From Paulownia fortunei (taxonomy: Eukaryota > Streptophyta > Magnoliopsida > Lamiales > Paulowniaceae), in assembly GCA_019321725.1 (NCBI GenBank), contig CM033106.1:30554118-30618117 (forward strand): a stretch of DNA of 64,000 bases, given 5' to 3'. Numbering within the stretch: position 1 is the first letter of the stretch; every line of letters begins with the position of its first letter. Below the pieces are notes generated by a model. The model worked only from the letters and a program-made list of their open reading frames with translations, was not told the origin of the DNA and did no database searches. The position numbers and the translations under genes were made by a program. This document shows positions 51,619 to 64,000 of the stretch, one piece after another.

Positions 51619-54600
51619 TCATTCCTCTTCGTAATCAAGCAACACAAATGAGAATGGATAAAACTTATATCCATCTCCCTCGTAAAACTTATTTTGGAAT
51701 TCCACCCAATGAAGTCTTAATGCGTGCAGGAAGGCACTGAGTGTTTCCATTACTAACAATACTCCAACAGTTGCACAAATGAAGACGATGATGCCAACAA
51801 TAAGGATAATAACATTGTTGTACCTGCAGCAGAAGGTCAAATCTGTATTGGTTCCTTGTAATTGCAATCAATTGGTAGTCATTGCATTTTATCCAGAATC
51901 CTAGACCTTCTAAAGCCAACTTCCAACTTAAAAGTTAATCCAATTGACATAGTAGACTTAGTTTCCTTCTTTTTTCCTTTTGCGCATGTGTGTGTGTTTA
52001 AAACTAAACAGCAGAATTTCATTAATAAGAGTTGATCCCAAAGATCTGGTCCTCTCAGCTCAATCCCACCTTGTGTACGATTAAATTATCTTGAAAAATG
52101 AGACAACCAATAAAAAGAACTCAAAGAAGAATTTTTTTTTTTTTTCAAAAAACAGAAAAAGACGTGCAGAACTGCAGATAAGTTCTTCTTCAGATAAAAC
52201 AGAAACTGTTCTATCCCCCAAAACAATGCCCAAATTTCTATTCAACTTGTCCATATATATATTCCCCCTTCCTCTAAATCTCTTACATTGGGCTTTGTGT
52301 TCGTCACTAATTGCTGATTTATTTTAGAACGTGCCAAGGTTGAAATGATATGCACTCCAATAACTAGATTCCCTTGTTATTACTATACGTCACATCAAAA
52401 GTTTAATTACCATTCAACCTACTTGTTTTCTTTCTCTCATCCCCTTCATGGTAAAACAAAAAGGAGAAAAAACTGGAAATGACGCGGAAAGTATGATATG
52501 CACTCTACAAATTGAAATGTATATACATCCACAAGACAGTAAGTGCTTCGGTGAAAAAAATCAACTTACCCCCAAGCAAGAAGAAGAACTTTCTCATAGA
52601 ACACAGTGGACAACTCAGAGTGGGCAAGGCTGAAGATCACCAAAAACGGGGAAGGAAATGACCCCAAAAAAATAAATAAATAGTTAGCATCTTCTAAACA
52701 TAGTGTATTGGGTAAATTTAAGAAAAAGACAAAAATGAAACAGTAGGATCTTCCATTAGTATGAAGAAATATTGATGAATGGAGATGCTTTTCTCCCTGC
52801 ATTTCTTCCATCAGCTAAGCCTCATGGTGATTTAACAATAACATATAAAATTGAAGAAATATACAAAGAACGAAGCAATTGTTCATGTTTCAAGTCAACA
52901 TCTCAATAATAAATTCCCTGTTCGGATTTTCCAAAATTTATGCTTGCTTCAGTATGCTTTCAAATGAACTCAAAGCATATCAAAATAGTTTTGAGGCTTT
53001 CAGACAAACTGAAATTACTAGTTCCTGGGAGCATATACCTGAGAGCCCATAAACGAAGATAAGAAGCCGTATTTGAAACTGCCCCAAGCACAAATTCTAT
53101 TGTGTGTATGAGCTGATGTACAAAAACTTCACTGAATTCAAACTCCTCATGACCATGGGAGTCATGATTTGCTCCTGATTGCAAAGACTCTTCTGTATCT
53201 GGAAGGGGTGCATAGGACTCTCCATGGTGCCTCTGAAAAAGCACAGCACAAAGTTGGTGAAACGATAAGATAGGATATAAATAAATTAAGCTACATTGTG
53301 TTGCATCTTCAAAATTGCATACATTGTGTTCCATCTTCAGAAGGAAAGGCTTTGGAAGCAGCATCCATGGGACAGAGACAAGGGCCAACAGTAATAACAC
53401 AAGCTGAGATGGACGAGATGAGCTTCAATCAAATTGGAAAGCTATGAAAGATAAAGAGTGTTCATTGCATCTGACATAATATGAAATGAATAGGCAGAAG
53501 ACAATATTTTTCCGTCAAGTGATTACTCAACCTGAGTCATTTTCTGACCAGGGAAAAGCTGGTTTTCACCAAGCTCATCAGTAGGACTCAGAAACATGTA
53601 GATCATCACATGATACAAATCAGCTTGGGATCCAGTGCACCATTTAATGATGACAAGGACAGAAAGATAGCCAAATAAGCTGTTTAAAAATATAATCTGG
53701 GGTATAAATTGGAACCTGCAATAGCATAAGAGCGACATAAGTAGATACCACAGTGAAACTTATGACATATTGTGATTAGACTAATTCCATATTCGGAATG
53801 ACAATAACTACATGGAAAGGTATTTCTAGACTCAAATAATCTAGATCTAATCAGTAGAAGAGTTATCAACAACAGTTTGGAAACATCAACTTACCATGTA
53901 TTTAGGCTATTCTTGAAGAATTGGGCATTAAAATAGCTCAATATTATTCCCAGGTTCATCTGGGCAACTCCAAGCAGGATTGACATTTTCATTTTTAGTG
54001 AATTAAGGAATGGCAGCTCACTGCGTGAACCATGCCATGCAGGATCCACTCCAAATGGGTAAGTGTCTCGTGCCTTGATCAAGCCCACAGTAGTAGCATC
54101 CCTGCAGTAAGAAAGTTCAATATACAAGAGGGATCATGCAACAAATAATAAAAGATTCAGGGTAAATCAGGTACCTGCAAGCTGGATCACGACATACATA
54201 TGCTGAACGAGCAAATAATTCAAATGGCACGGAGAAAAATTCATTATAGATCAACCCAGTGTAAATTGAGAATAGCGCCATCAACAAAATTACGTAACGC
54301 CCGCCAAAAGTCATTTCCATGATGTCTCCAAGTTTCTGCATTTGTGGAGAGTAATTTAATCATGTCAATCACAAAGCCAAAACCTTGGGGATTGCAGACA
54401 GGCTAAAAAGTTGTTGATAATGCAAGCCAAATGTCAATCAGGAAATTGTAACAAGATTTTTGAACTTATAAGTATCAGTGCAATGCTGATTTTTGTTTAT
54501 ACTCAAAAGGATAAAAAATATTCTATCCATTGAACGTCAGAACCAGTGTTAGATAAAATATTATCCATGACTTCTTAGGTGCGCACAGATGCTGTCTGCT

Positions 54601-57600
54601 AAAAAATGCCAGCTGCTGGAAAATATTGATCTCGTTTGCTGCTCCAAACTCTGATATACTATCAACCAAAAAAACTGGAACCTTGCAGTATAAAATTTGT
54701 GAGGAGGTATGCGATGAGAAGACAAATATGATGAAAACTTCAGTTATTGAAAGCTTATATAGATATCCAGGAACATTCTTAATGAATTACAGCTAAGACT
54801 AAATGCAATAATTTAGGAGTTCACACAAAAATTCACCATTCCATATTTCCAAGAGCAGCAAAACTTGTATTAGATCATTTGATCATCAACCTTCCAGGAG
54901 AAAAACAGTAGCTCATCTGAAGGTGCCAAAAACACTAAAAACAAGAGCCAAACTAAACTGTACTAGCATGCAAAAATAACTCTTTATCTTTTAGATTCCA
55001 CTAACGAAATGGTTTATCCGGATAGATCTGGTAGATTAAAACAAGAATCATTACCATAAATGTGTATGGATTACACAGTTATGCTGCACAAGCACAGCAT
55101 CAAGTTCTTATAAACATAATTTTCACAAAAAATAAATAATAAACAAAAATAAAAGTTTATCTGGGTACAACAAAATAGCAAAATTAAGAATAGTGAAAAG
55201 ATACATTCAGCAGGAGAATAGCAAAGTACACGAGAGCAGACATAATATATATAAAAGTTACAGCTGCTAATAAACTGGTAAAATAAATAAATAATTGCTA
55301 GGTTAGAAATAACTAGCTCAAAAAATTATGAAATTACCTGACTGGAGAGCTTTTTCTCTCTGATAATAAAATATAATGTAGCAAGTAGAAGGCATATCCC
55401 ATGCCCCCAGTCTCCAAACATGACGGCGAAAAGAAAAGGGAATGTGACAATAGTGAATACACCGGGTTTGCTTCCTGATACTTAGCCACTCTGCCATGAA
55501 GACAATCAAATGGCATGAAATTACATATTTTAAGAAAAACAACTAAATTTATCAAGCAGCACATGAACTGCGACATGATAGGGTATTACGTCAAAGTATT
55601 TGAACTTAGAGGGTTCCAAACTGATGCATGCAAGTTAGATGGAATGAAGTGAATAGAAAATCAACATCTGAAGTCCACTGCGGCTAATCAACCAAATCAA
55701 TTAAAGAATGTATCCCCAAGGTCAGTATTCATAAGTAGTCAAATTTAATCAAGAATGGGGAATTGGCATTTTAGAACCAAACCCCCACCCCCGCCACTCC
55801 CCACTCACATACCAAACATAAATAAATAAATAAAACATTGTTGTTGTTGTTCAAATCTATACACCAACTTAACAAAATTTTGTTCTTGATTGAAACCAAT
55901 GCAAGGCAAAAGCTTTGATGCATCCTCATAAGCTGATCTTTAAGAATTTTTAGTTTAGTAACATTCTACTTTACATGCCTCAAAAGCATAGGATAGTTAG
56001 TTTCAAGAAGGCTAGTTCAATAAGAACTTTTTTCCCACAATACAAAGTCAAATCGTTTTCCAGCTCAATTAACATAGATTAGATCTTTGAAGTACCCTGC
56101 AAGAATGCTAACTGTTTCTATCAAATTCTCTCCACCATTTCTTCATCTCTCTACCCCACCACACCACACCACACCACAGAGAAGTTCCCATTCTGTTCTT
56201 AGTCAAAAAGAGGAGCATGAGAGAAGAGGAAAGTTGCGAGATGTTACTTTAACCAAATCACCCATGGTTAAATTCCCTTCTCATTAACCCATAACATGAT
56301 TTGATTTGCTCAGTGATAAGTTCAATCTGTTAAAGTGAGTCTACAACTACAGTTTATAACATCTTCCAGTATTAATATCATTTATCTAGAGAAAAACTCA
56401 CCCATAAGCGTCAACTATCTCTTGGTAAGCTGAAGTGAATTTGTTTGTTCTAAAATAGGTTGGTGGCATCTCACGTGTACGCAAGACTTGGAAAATCGCA
56501 TCAACCTGTGAATTGGAGTCATGTGTAGCCCGATGCAATGCATCCTGAATCTGCAATAAGAAAAATTCTCCTTCATTGTGAACTGTTCACATTTCACATA
56601 AGACCAAATTTTGTGAAACAATGTTTCATTACTGCTTCCAAGCAATAGATGTTCCCCCAACCCAGAAAGGGGAGAAAAAGAAAAAAAAAAAAACAAAAAA
56701 AACAAGGATATCAATAACATGGTTACAAAATAATTACCTGTTTCGTAGCAAAAACAGGACTCCACCCTTCTGCCACTAGACATTTCTTGGTGACATCAAT
56801 GCTGAGCATATTCAAAGTATGATAAATGGCTTTCTCCTTCCTCGCCTTTATCAACACACACCAAGATATACTTTAATGAATGCACAAGAAAGCATTGATT
56901 CATAAATCAAAAGGAACATCCACAAACATGCAAAGAACTATGGATTTTGGTTAAAAGATTTGATCATCCACAGCTTAGCTACTGGCTCTGATTTACATGA
57001 GAAAATAGAAACTAATAATAGAAAAACAAGTACTCAGCTAAATGAGGAAAAGCACACCAAGAAGTTCCACTGCTCGAATTGTTCTCCAATAGTTTGTAGT
57101 AAGTTTCCACGGTGAACAAGTCCAGCATCTATAGTAGTCTTTAGCTCTGATAGTCTCCCGGAGACCTGAAGTCGAAGAAAAAATGTGTCACCTAAACTCA
57201 TATTCATTGCTTATTCTTAATGTGCTGTTTTTACTATCTCTTTGTATAGATAGCAAAAGTAAATTCTATTGTATCATAAACGCATAAGAAATTAGCTGTA
57301 TATTTTTTAAGACTTTGGAGAAGTGATACGATAAACAAAATCTAGAAATTTCCAAACTTCATTTCACAAGGATCTTACAACATAATGAAGAATACAAATT
57401 ACCATGCTTCTTCAGGCCGAAATCTTAACACAGTATCTTTATTTATACCTACCTGATTCCTCTGAATTCAAGAGCCTCAACAAAATATTGAATAGGTAAG
57501 ATTTGAAACAAGAATTCTTAGAATATAGAAAGAAGGTAATAATCAAGAGCTCAGGCAGGAATGCTGATAAGCAGCTAACAATGCAAGATATTTGATATAT

Positions 57601-60600
57601 TTTTGACAGCAATAAACATTAATATAGGTATCTCCACCAAAATACTAGCAAAGGAAAAGAGAGGAGACAAATCAAATATAAAACGTTATTCATTCAAAAA
57701 TAAATGTACACAATTTCACCCTTCTCATGAAGCCTTCTGATGGTGCATGCTATAAAATCAAGACACGGTGGAATTCTCAACCCAACAATCTGATGCAGAA
57801 CAAACACTGCTCAGAGAGTGCACCAGTATAATTCATCAACCACCTAATATCCATAGAATAGATCAAATTCCATACCGCCCCGGCCCCGCCCCCAACCCCA
57901 ATGAATACAAGTTTATATTATCTTGAACCCCCAAAACTTCTCTACTTTATTTATTATTTAAGCAACTAGACTTCTTATATCTCCAGTCTAGGTGACTTCT
58001 TGGTTAAGTTCCAGGAGAGTAAACATTCCCTGACAGCATGCATATTTCATACTATGATCCAGGCTATAATACTTCTCAAAGCAAATGATACACGTAACTC
58101 TTCTCTAAACAACATAGTTATAATCCTTAAGAGCCTAAATAAGAACATACTCTACAGGCATGCAAAATCTTAATCTAGAGCAGTAATAACAGGATATTAA
58201 AGAAAGGAAATCAAACAATATAACAACAGAAAAAATGCAGATTAGAAAGAAAGGAATATGCGGGACTGGCAATGTGGGCTGTGCCTAAAAAATATAGGTA
58301 AATACATACCTCGGTGATCATTTGAGATTGCTTGCCCAGGTCCTCATTAAAAGCGTAACGATTTGCTCCAAAAGCTTCACATATTTTGAGAATTTTGTTT
58401 TTTGCCCTTTCTCCAGAAAAGAAGACTGCAAATACATTCTTTTCAACCTATATCATAAGAACCGAAAATGTGTTCTCTTTGTATTATCCTTTTTGGTCCA
58501 AATAACAAGTTAAATATGATATAGAATGTATTTACATATATACAAGGGTATGAAGTATCGGGACAGAGCAAATGCATCAATTTGCAGCGTCATGTTTTTA
58601 CTCATCTTACTACTATACAGATTGTACAAAATATCATTCGTAGTATTTATAAATCATAAGTCGTTTCTATTGATTCTAAAGAAAAGCATCTGCTGGTTGC
58701 AGAATAAAATTTAAAACGCCTTAAGTCAAAACATCAACATTAGTAACATCTAGCTGTAAAAGTGATTTTGGACACCAAAAGGCACGACCCTAGCACAAGT
58801 TCAGCATATAGCAAAATTTTAAAATAAATCAAAAGTATCCATTATGAGTGTAACTTCATGACAAATTTTTTTTCAAGAAAATGCTTCAATAAGAGAAGTT
58901 GAAACATAGCGATCCTCTACCAGTAAGTAATGATTAATACAAAGCCAGGACCAAAGAAAAAATATGCGCACACCTCGCAGAAACATGCTTTCACAATGAA
59001 ATATGTCATTATTAACTCTTTGATGGAACAGAATCATCATAAACACACAGAATGCACTTTAGCAAATAATTCAAGCTGCTGTTAACATGTCAGAGGCACA
59101 AACCTTCTCTCCTGATACAGGATCAATGACAGGCTCATCCACTGCAGCCTGCTTCAGAAACACATTACCCCTGGTAGCTCGGAACAAAATCCTCTCAAAT
59201 GCCATAGACTTGTCCCTGGGAACAAGTCCTGTAATAAATCCCAGCTTAACTTGCTTGGAAGAATCGGTTGACGTTTCCTAGGAAACAACACATCATTAAA
59301 TTACTATAACAAAGGAAAACCATCTGCTTCAAAAGGGTCAAATGCAACAGTAAAAGCTTGTACCTGCTCAGACAACAATGGAGTTTCCAAGGACTCCTCA
59401 CCACTTTGATTTGATGTGTATTCCCTTTGATGAGCCTCAGCACCGCTAAGGGCAGAGTGAAAAAATTCACCAGCCTAAGGAAATACAACAGCATTCATGT
59501 CAGCATGTAGCTACTAAAGCTTGGAAAAGTAACACAACAAACAAGTGGCGTGTTTTTCTGAAAAAAATAACAGAAACATAGAAAAAGGAAGTACTAAACA
59601 ACAGAACATGGAAAATATCTCTTAGTTTTGATTATGAAGATGCAATGGAGGTTACTTCTTTGCAAAAATATTGGTGTTCCACTTCATAAACATATATAAT
59701 TTAACTAGTGCTTCTCGTCAAGAAGCATCTTTTATGTAAGAAATGTATGTAAGAATGACGAGACTAACTTCATTTCTCCTTACTGGTCCACCATGAATTA
59801 TATCCTGCTATTTTATTACCTTGGACCAGCATCTAGATTTGCTGTAAAATGTAATTTTAAGATCTCTTGACCATCTGATTGCTTCTTTCTAATAAATCAG
59901 ATAATAGAACGGCACGGAGGGAAGACAAGAAAGAAATGTTTAACAGTGTAATAAGTTTTCATGGAAGTTCTTCTCTTTCTTTTGGTAAGAAAGACATGAG
60001 TTTCTCGCAGGGTTGAAGTTAGTACAATTTTGAAGGTGATTATCTTTCTTATTGATCATTTGTTCAAGTGCAGCTCAGTCCTAACAAGAAGTGATATGGG
60101 TAATGCCAGGTCAAAACAGTTGATAATCTATTTTAGGAGTACAACGATGTTGTTCCAGCAATTTGGATATATGACATACATTTTGGGTCTTTTAAATGGT
60201 AAAATTCTTCAAAAGGCTTTTAGGCTCTTCCTCGAAACATAACACCAAAGGATCTTTCCCATTCTTTTGTTTTTAATCTTAAATGGTTCCTCCATGATTC
60301 GTATGCAATGTACATGTGTAACAGAATATGAACACTGAAAAACAAAAAAGTTACCTTTTGTAGAACAAGCTTGTATTCTGCTAGTTCATTGTAGGAGCAC
60401 TGTAACTTTTCACCATTTGCATTTATTTCAACTAGCTCTGCCTCAAGGTCTCCAAGTTTAACCTGAAATGAGATGAGACTCAGGGTTAAACACATTCAAC
60501 AATAGTGAAACTGAAGCAGTTACAAATAGCTAAAAATACCTCAAGGTCGTCTAAACTGGTAATGGCTTGTGTCACAGATCTTTCTGCAGGTGGCAACCCT

Positions 60601-62933
60601 GCCTTTGACATTTGATCCCGAAAAAATCTCAATTTACGTGCCATTTCTCCACATCTTTTAATCTTCAGAAGAGACAAAAACAATGACAAATTTGCAACTT
60701 CTCTAGTAGAAAAATATATTGGTATTGCAGAAAGCACAAATCTGACAGTATACGGTTATTGTATGTGAGAAGAAAAGGAAAAGGTTTTCTCATTGATGGG
60801 GGAAGGGGTGTGCTTTAGGTTGGGCAATGCCACCAGCCTTAGTAAGCTAGTCACAGGATAGGTCTTCCATAGAAATTGTTATTGATATTAACCTAAACCC
60901 TAATCCAATCAACCAAAGAATTGAAATTTAAAGAATTAATTAACTAATCAACCAAAGAATTGATACAATTCTAAACTTCCACGTCCTATTAATTCTAATT
61001 CTATGCATCCAAACGCATTTTAAATGTACCATATCAAAGCAACTCCCAGCATGCTTACTCACTAAACTGACAATCTAATCAAAGGAAATGGGGTTAGGAC
61101 AAGGAAACTATTAGAGAAAATTTACCTGAATGGCATATGTTCGCTGGAATGGGCTTTTTTCTGCATTCAGCTGAGAGAAGAAAGAAACTCAGAACATTGA
61201 TTCGGAAAGAAAAAGCTGAAGAAGCTCAAAAATGCAAAAGGTAAAAATTCAATTCTTATAGTAATTGACAACAGAACGCAACACCCATAAGGTCAACAGC
61301 AAAATTAAGAAACACACACCAGTAGCCCATATATATAAAAATGTGTAGCATACCCATTCATCTACTTCATGATATGCAGTTGAAAAGGTAAGCAAAGAAA
61401 TTTCCCTATTTGTCTACGCTTTCAATTCTGATTTTGTAGAGGGGAGGGTTGAAACTGTGGGTTCTCAACAGTGCCTTTTCTGTCTTTTAAGCAGAACATT
61501 ATTTCCTACAACACATTTAAGAAATTTACCGAGTGTATCTCCAACCCAAGATGAAACATAAGAAACACCCATTCCAATGAATAATTATAAGCTGAAAACC
61601 CCATGCGTTACTCGACCATAGAGCATAATGCGTAAGTTCTTCATCAACTTTTACCAGCAAACTAACGGATTTTATTGTAGTCCAAACTTCAGAAAGAACA
61701 TAGAACTTCATTATGTATTACTTCTTAAACTATTATACAGTAAAATCCAGATTCAAAATCTCACAAACAAGACATTCCACTGAAATTCCTTGCTAATCAG
61801 ACTTTTTACAATTCTTTCGCTGTGCTGAAAATTATAAGGCAATTACTTCAGCTATATACGGTGGCAACAACATTATTCAGACTTCACAACAGTCAGATGC
61901 TAACTTAGGAATTCATAGTAGAAATAATTTGTTTTGGAAGTTCAAAAGAAATTCATAGTAGTTTCATTATTCCTTTGGGGTAAAGAATCATGGAGTTTTA
62001 CTCCTCAAGAGTGGATCTAAGATTAATAGTGAGGAATAGGATCATGGTAGTTTTATATTCCTCCAAAATAGCGGTTCTTAGATTAATAGTTACACAGCGA
62101 GCAATTAAAATGGCAAGTTCAGTGGCACCCTAGCTTGAATATAGTCAAAACTGCAGTTATTACCCAATGAATATAATAATTAATGACAACATCTCTCTAA
62201 TAAACAACCCTAGTTACTACATCAATGAATACAAACAGCAATCTCCACTTACTCGAGCACGCACAAACTAATCAGACCAGGCACTAAAGATGCACAGCAG
62301 AACCCTAGATACAGCACTTTAACGAAATAAATAGCTATTAACACCAAATAGTCACTGCAATCATTAACAGCAACATCTCAATATATATCCATCTCTTCAT
62401 CTTTCTAATCCTGCAATCAGTCAAATCCTGCTAATTCCTGGATTCATACTTTGCAATTGTTAATCCAAAAAAGCAATGCATAGCTTAATTACTCAAGCAC
62501 GCACGAATATAATCAACCCAAGCAACTCGACAGCAACCCTAGCTACAGGGTATCAATGAAAAAATCGCAATTGCGCCTCATTAGATACGTCTCTTCTTCT
62601 TCTTACAACATTGGCTAAATCAAATCCTCGCCAATCACTAGATTCGTAGTTGCCCAAGTATTACTCAACAGTGAAAATCGAGAAGAAAAAAAAAACCCTA
62701 GCCACATCACATTACCGGTAAAAAAATCACAATTAAAATCAATTAAAACGACCGAAAAATAGAACAAAAAGTCGTAAATTACGGACGTCTTTGAATTGGA
62801 TAAGGCCGAGGTCACCGAGATAAGAAACGGCGAGATGAGCGGACTCGATGGGCATGATGAGTTGGACGAGTTGCATCGGCTCCGAGCGCATCAGATCCAT
62901 CGGCGGACAGCATCCCCTCCCCGGCTCTCCCAT
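51619..62933 (-). CDS. VHA-a3: Vacuolar H+-ATPase subunit a, with a 1-nt frameshift
   Basis: Subunit a of the V-ATPase Vo sector carries protons across the tonoplast or trans-Golgi membrane; the sequence is nearest the tonoplast a2/a3 type. Eighteen exons: 62933-62787, 61170-61126, 60662-60540, 60462-60355, 59474-59364, 59277-59104, 58447-58310, 57165-57058, 56845-56738, 56550-56402, 55490-55338, 54335-54175, 54101-53895, 53715-53532, 53403-53323, 53232-53039, 52629-52570 and 51823-51619. The soluble N-terminal half starts [18 protein letters not shown]. The membrane half has [26 protein letters not shown] and [14 protein letters not shown] with the essential Arg. The exons sum to 2456 nt, one short of 819 codons. 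The loss is in exon 11 at about 55462-55463, where NPGV is broken (CCGG for CCGGG). As written, translation leaves frame there and stops early in exon 12. All else is intact, so a base-call error or a recent null allele are the main options. Confidence 0.93.
56156..56178. repeat. (CCACA)n pentanucleotide microsatellite
   Basis: Four to five CCACA units in the large VHA-a intron between exons 56550-56402 and 55490-55338. Confidence 0.85.
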
Positions 62934-63560
62934 CTTCCACGGTCGGATTAAATCACCTCGTTCGCTCACTCTCTCTGTATCTATATTGAGAAGGAAAAGT
63001 TTTCTCCAATTTTAAGCGTACGTGAGATGAGTAATAATAATAGAAAATAGCAATAGATAGATCAGAACGTCAGTGTCAGAGAGAGGAAGAGCTGGCTGGC
63101 TGATATTTATTTGTTTTTATATATTATTTTTCTCTTTATATTTTTTAGGGGTCGGGACTGGGGGGTGTTTATTTGTTTACCGCCTTTTAGTCGAGAGCAC
63201 GAGTCACGTTCTTCAACTGATCAACTCGGGATTTATTTCCGTTTTTAACCCCAAAGTTTTTGTTATTTAACTGTAACTCCGACATTTAAAAACGTAAATA
63301 CACTGTCAATGCTGTTATTGTGGTAGGTGGAGAACTAGAACAATCGCGACGTGAATGTATCAAACGGCCTACGTTACTGTAACTACAGCCCCAATCAGTA
63401 GCTGTAAAGGGCCGGGTTTAGGGCGTTGCCCATTTTATCATGTTGAACCTATGAAATGGAGAGTTCCGAATCCTACACGCTCCTGCCCAATTGCCCCCCC
63501 CCCGCCCCCCCCCGCTGAAAAAGGGTGAAAACGTCTGCATAATATCCAAAAAAAAAAAAA
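62934..63560. other. VHA-a leader and promoter region
   Basis: DNA upstream of the VHA-a ATG. Just upstream are a CT/GA-rich stretch and an ATATAG-like element near 62983. A poly(C) run interrupted by one G lies at 63496-63512, followed by a poly(A) run at about 63547-63561. No gene is recognised. Confidence 0.5.
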
Positions 63561-63564
63561 ATTG

Positions 63565-63891
63565 ATTTTGTTTGGTGGTATTTTCGATTGTTTTTAAAAA
63601 ATTATTTTTAAAAAAATATATTTTAGCATTAAAATTGGAGAATATGATGTCTTTGAACAATGTGTTGTAAATAAATGATACAATGTATTTTGGTTAATAT
63701 TTTTTTTTATAAATATTTTGTCAGTGTTATTTTGTTCTAAATTAGTGTATGTATAATATGGTATTAAGATATTTTGAATATTGTAAAAGATTATCCATCT
63801 TTTTATGCTGAAAAAATACTATTTTCAAAAATAAAAGTAACAAACATTAGATTTAATATTCAAATTTGAGAAAGATACCAAACAAAGCCTG
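63565..63891. mobile_element. Possible small TIR element (MITE-like)
   Basis: The left end GATTTTGTTTGGTGGTATTTTC (about 63564) and the reverse complement of the right end (CAGGCTTTGTTTGGTATCTTTC, ending about 63891) share TTTGTTTGGT and a TTTC end, making imperfect terminal inverted repeats about 325 bp apart. The interior is AT-rich and non-coding. Similar TTGGT...ACCAAAC ends flank a shorter stretch near 36738-36897. Target-site duplication is not evident. Confidence 0.4.
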
Positions 63892-64000
63892 AGAAAAAAT
63901 TCGTTGAACACAGTTAAAGGAAGATAATGAAGATTTAATATGATTATTCCATTCAACATTAAATTTTTCATTGTATGTTGATATGTTATTTTCTAATTCA

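Noticed and set aside
62931..62969. Longer VHA-a N-terminus ([11 protein letters not shown]...)
   Set aside because: The upstream frame is open but starts with GTG; the ATG at 62933 matches the family N-terminus.

Overview
This is a 64-kb piece of a plant nuclear genome, almost certainly a eudicot. The genes are plant-specific (DRD1, a BELL homeodomain factor, a SHL-type BAH-PHD reader). All introns I resolved are GT-AG, intergenic DNA is very AT-rich with SSRs and small TIR-like repeats, and every protein is readily placed in a plant family. My impression from protein likeness is an asterid, but I cannot fix the species. There are no prokaryotic operons, CRISPR arrays or viral genes.

Layout: (1) 2-6068 (+) the 3' part of DRD1, the SNF2-like remodeller of RNA-directed DNA methylation, cut by the window start. 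(2) 7139-10163 (-) a BELL-class TALE homeodomain gene, convergent with DRD1, with a spliced leader that carries a 43-codon upstream ORF. (3) 11.4-18.1 kb, a gene-poor AT-rich interval. (4) 18380-22984 (+) SHL. (5) 23.9 kb, a decayed tRNA-Glu-like sequence. (6) 24587-29492 (-) a 12-exon WD40 gene of the WDR13-like group. (7) 31341-35213 (-) an intact PAP10-type purple acid phosphatase, followed at 38833-42867 (-) by a tandem second copy that is clearly a pseudogene. (8) 46901-50110 (+) an RD19-type papain-like protease. (9) 51619-62933 (-) an 18-exon vacuolar H+-ATPase subunit a gene (VHA-a3 type) that lacks one base in exon 11.

Exon models were built by hand from splice sites, reading phase and family likeness. 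For every full-length intact gene the exon lengths add up to a whole number of codons. The exception is VHA-a, whose exons sum to one base short of a whole number of codons. The genes do not form a pathway. DRD1 and SHL are both chromatin proteins, and PAP10, RD19 and VHA-a all serve the secretory/vacuolar system, but I see no sign that these neighbours are functionally linked.

The items most worth a second look are the VHA-a single-base frameshift, the multiply broken PAP10 copy (including a 59-base deletion between two short matching motifs), the DRD1 terminal intron that splits the last codon yet leaves the stop unchanged whether or not it is removed, and the intron-spanning uORF in the BELL leader. 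I found no wholly new biological system.
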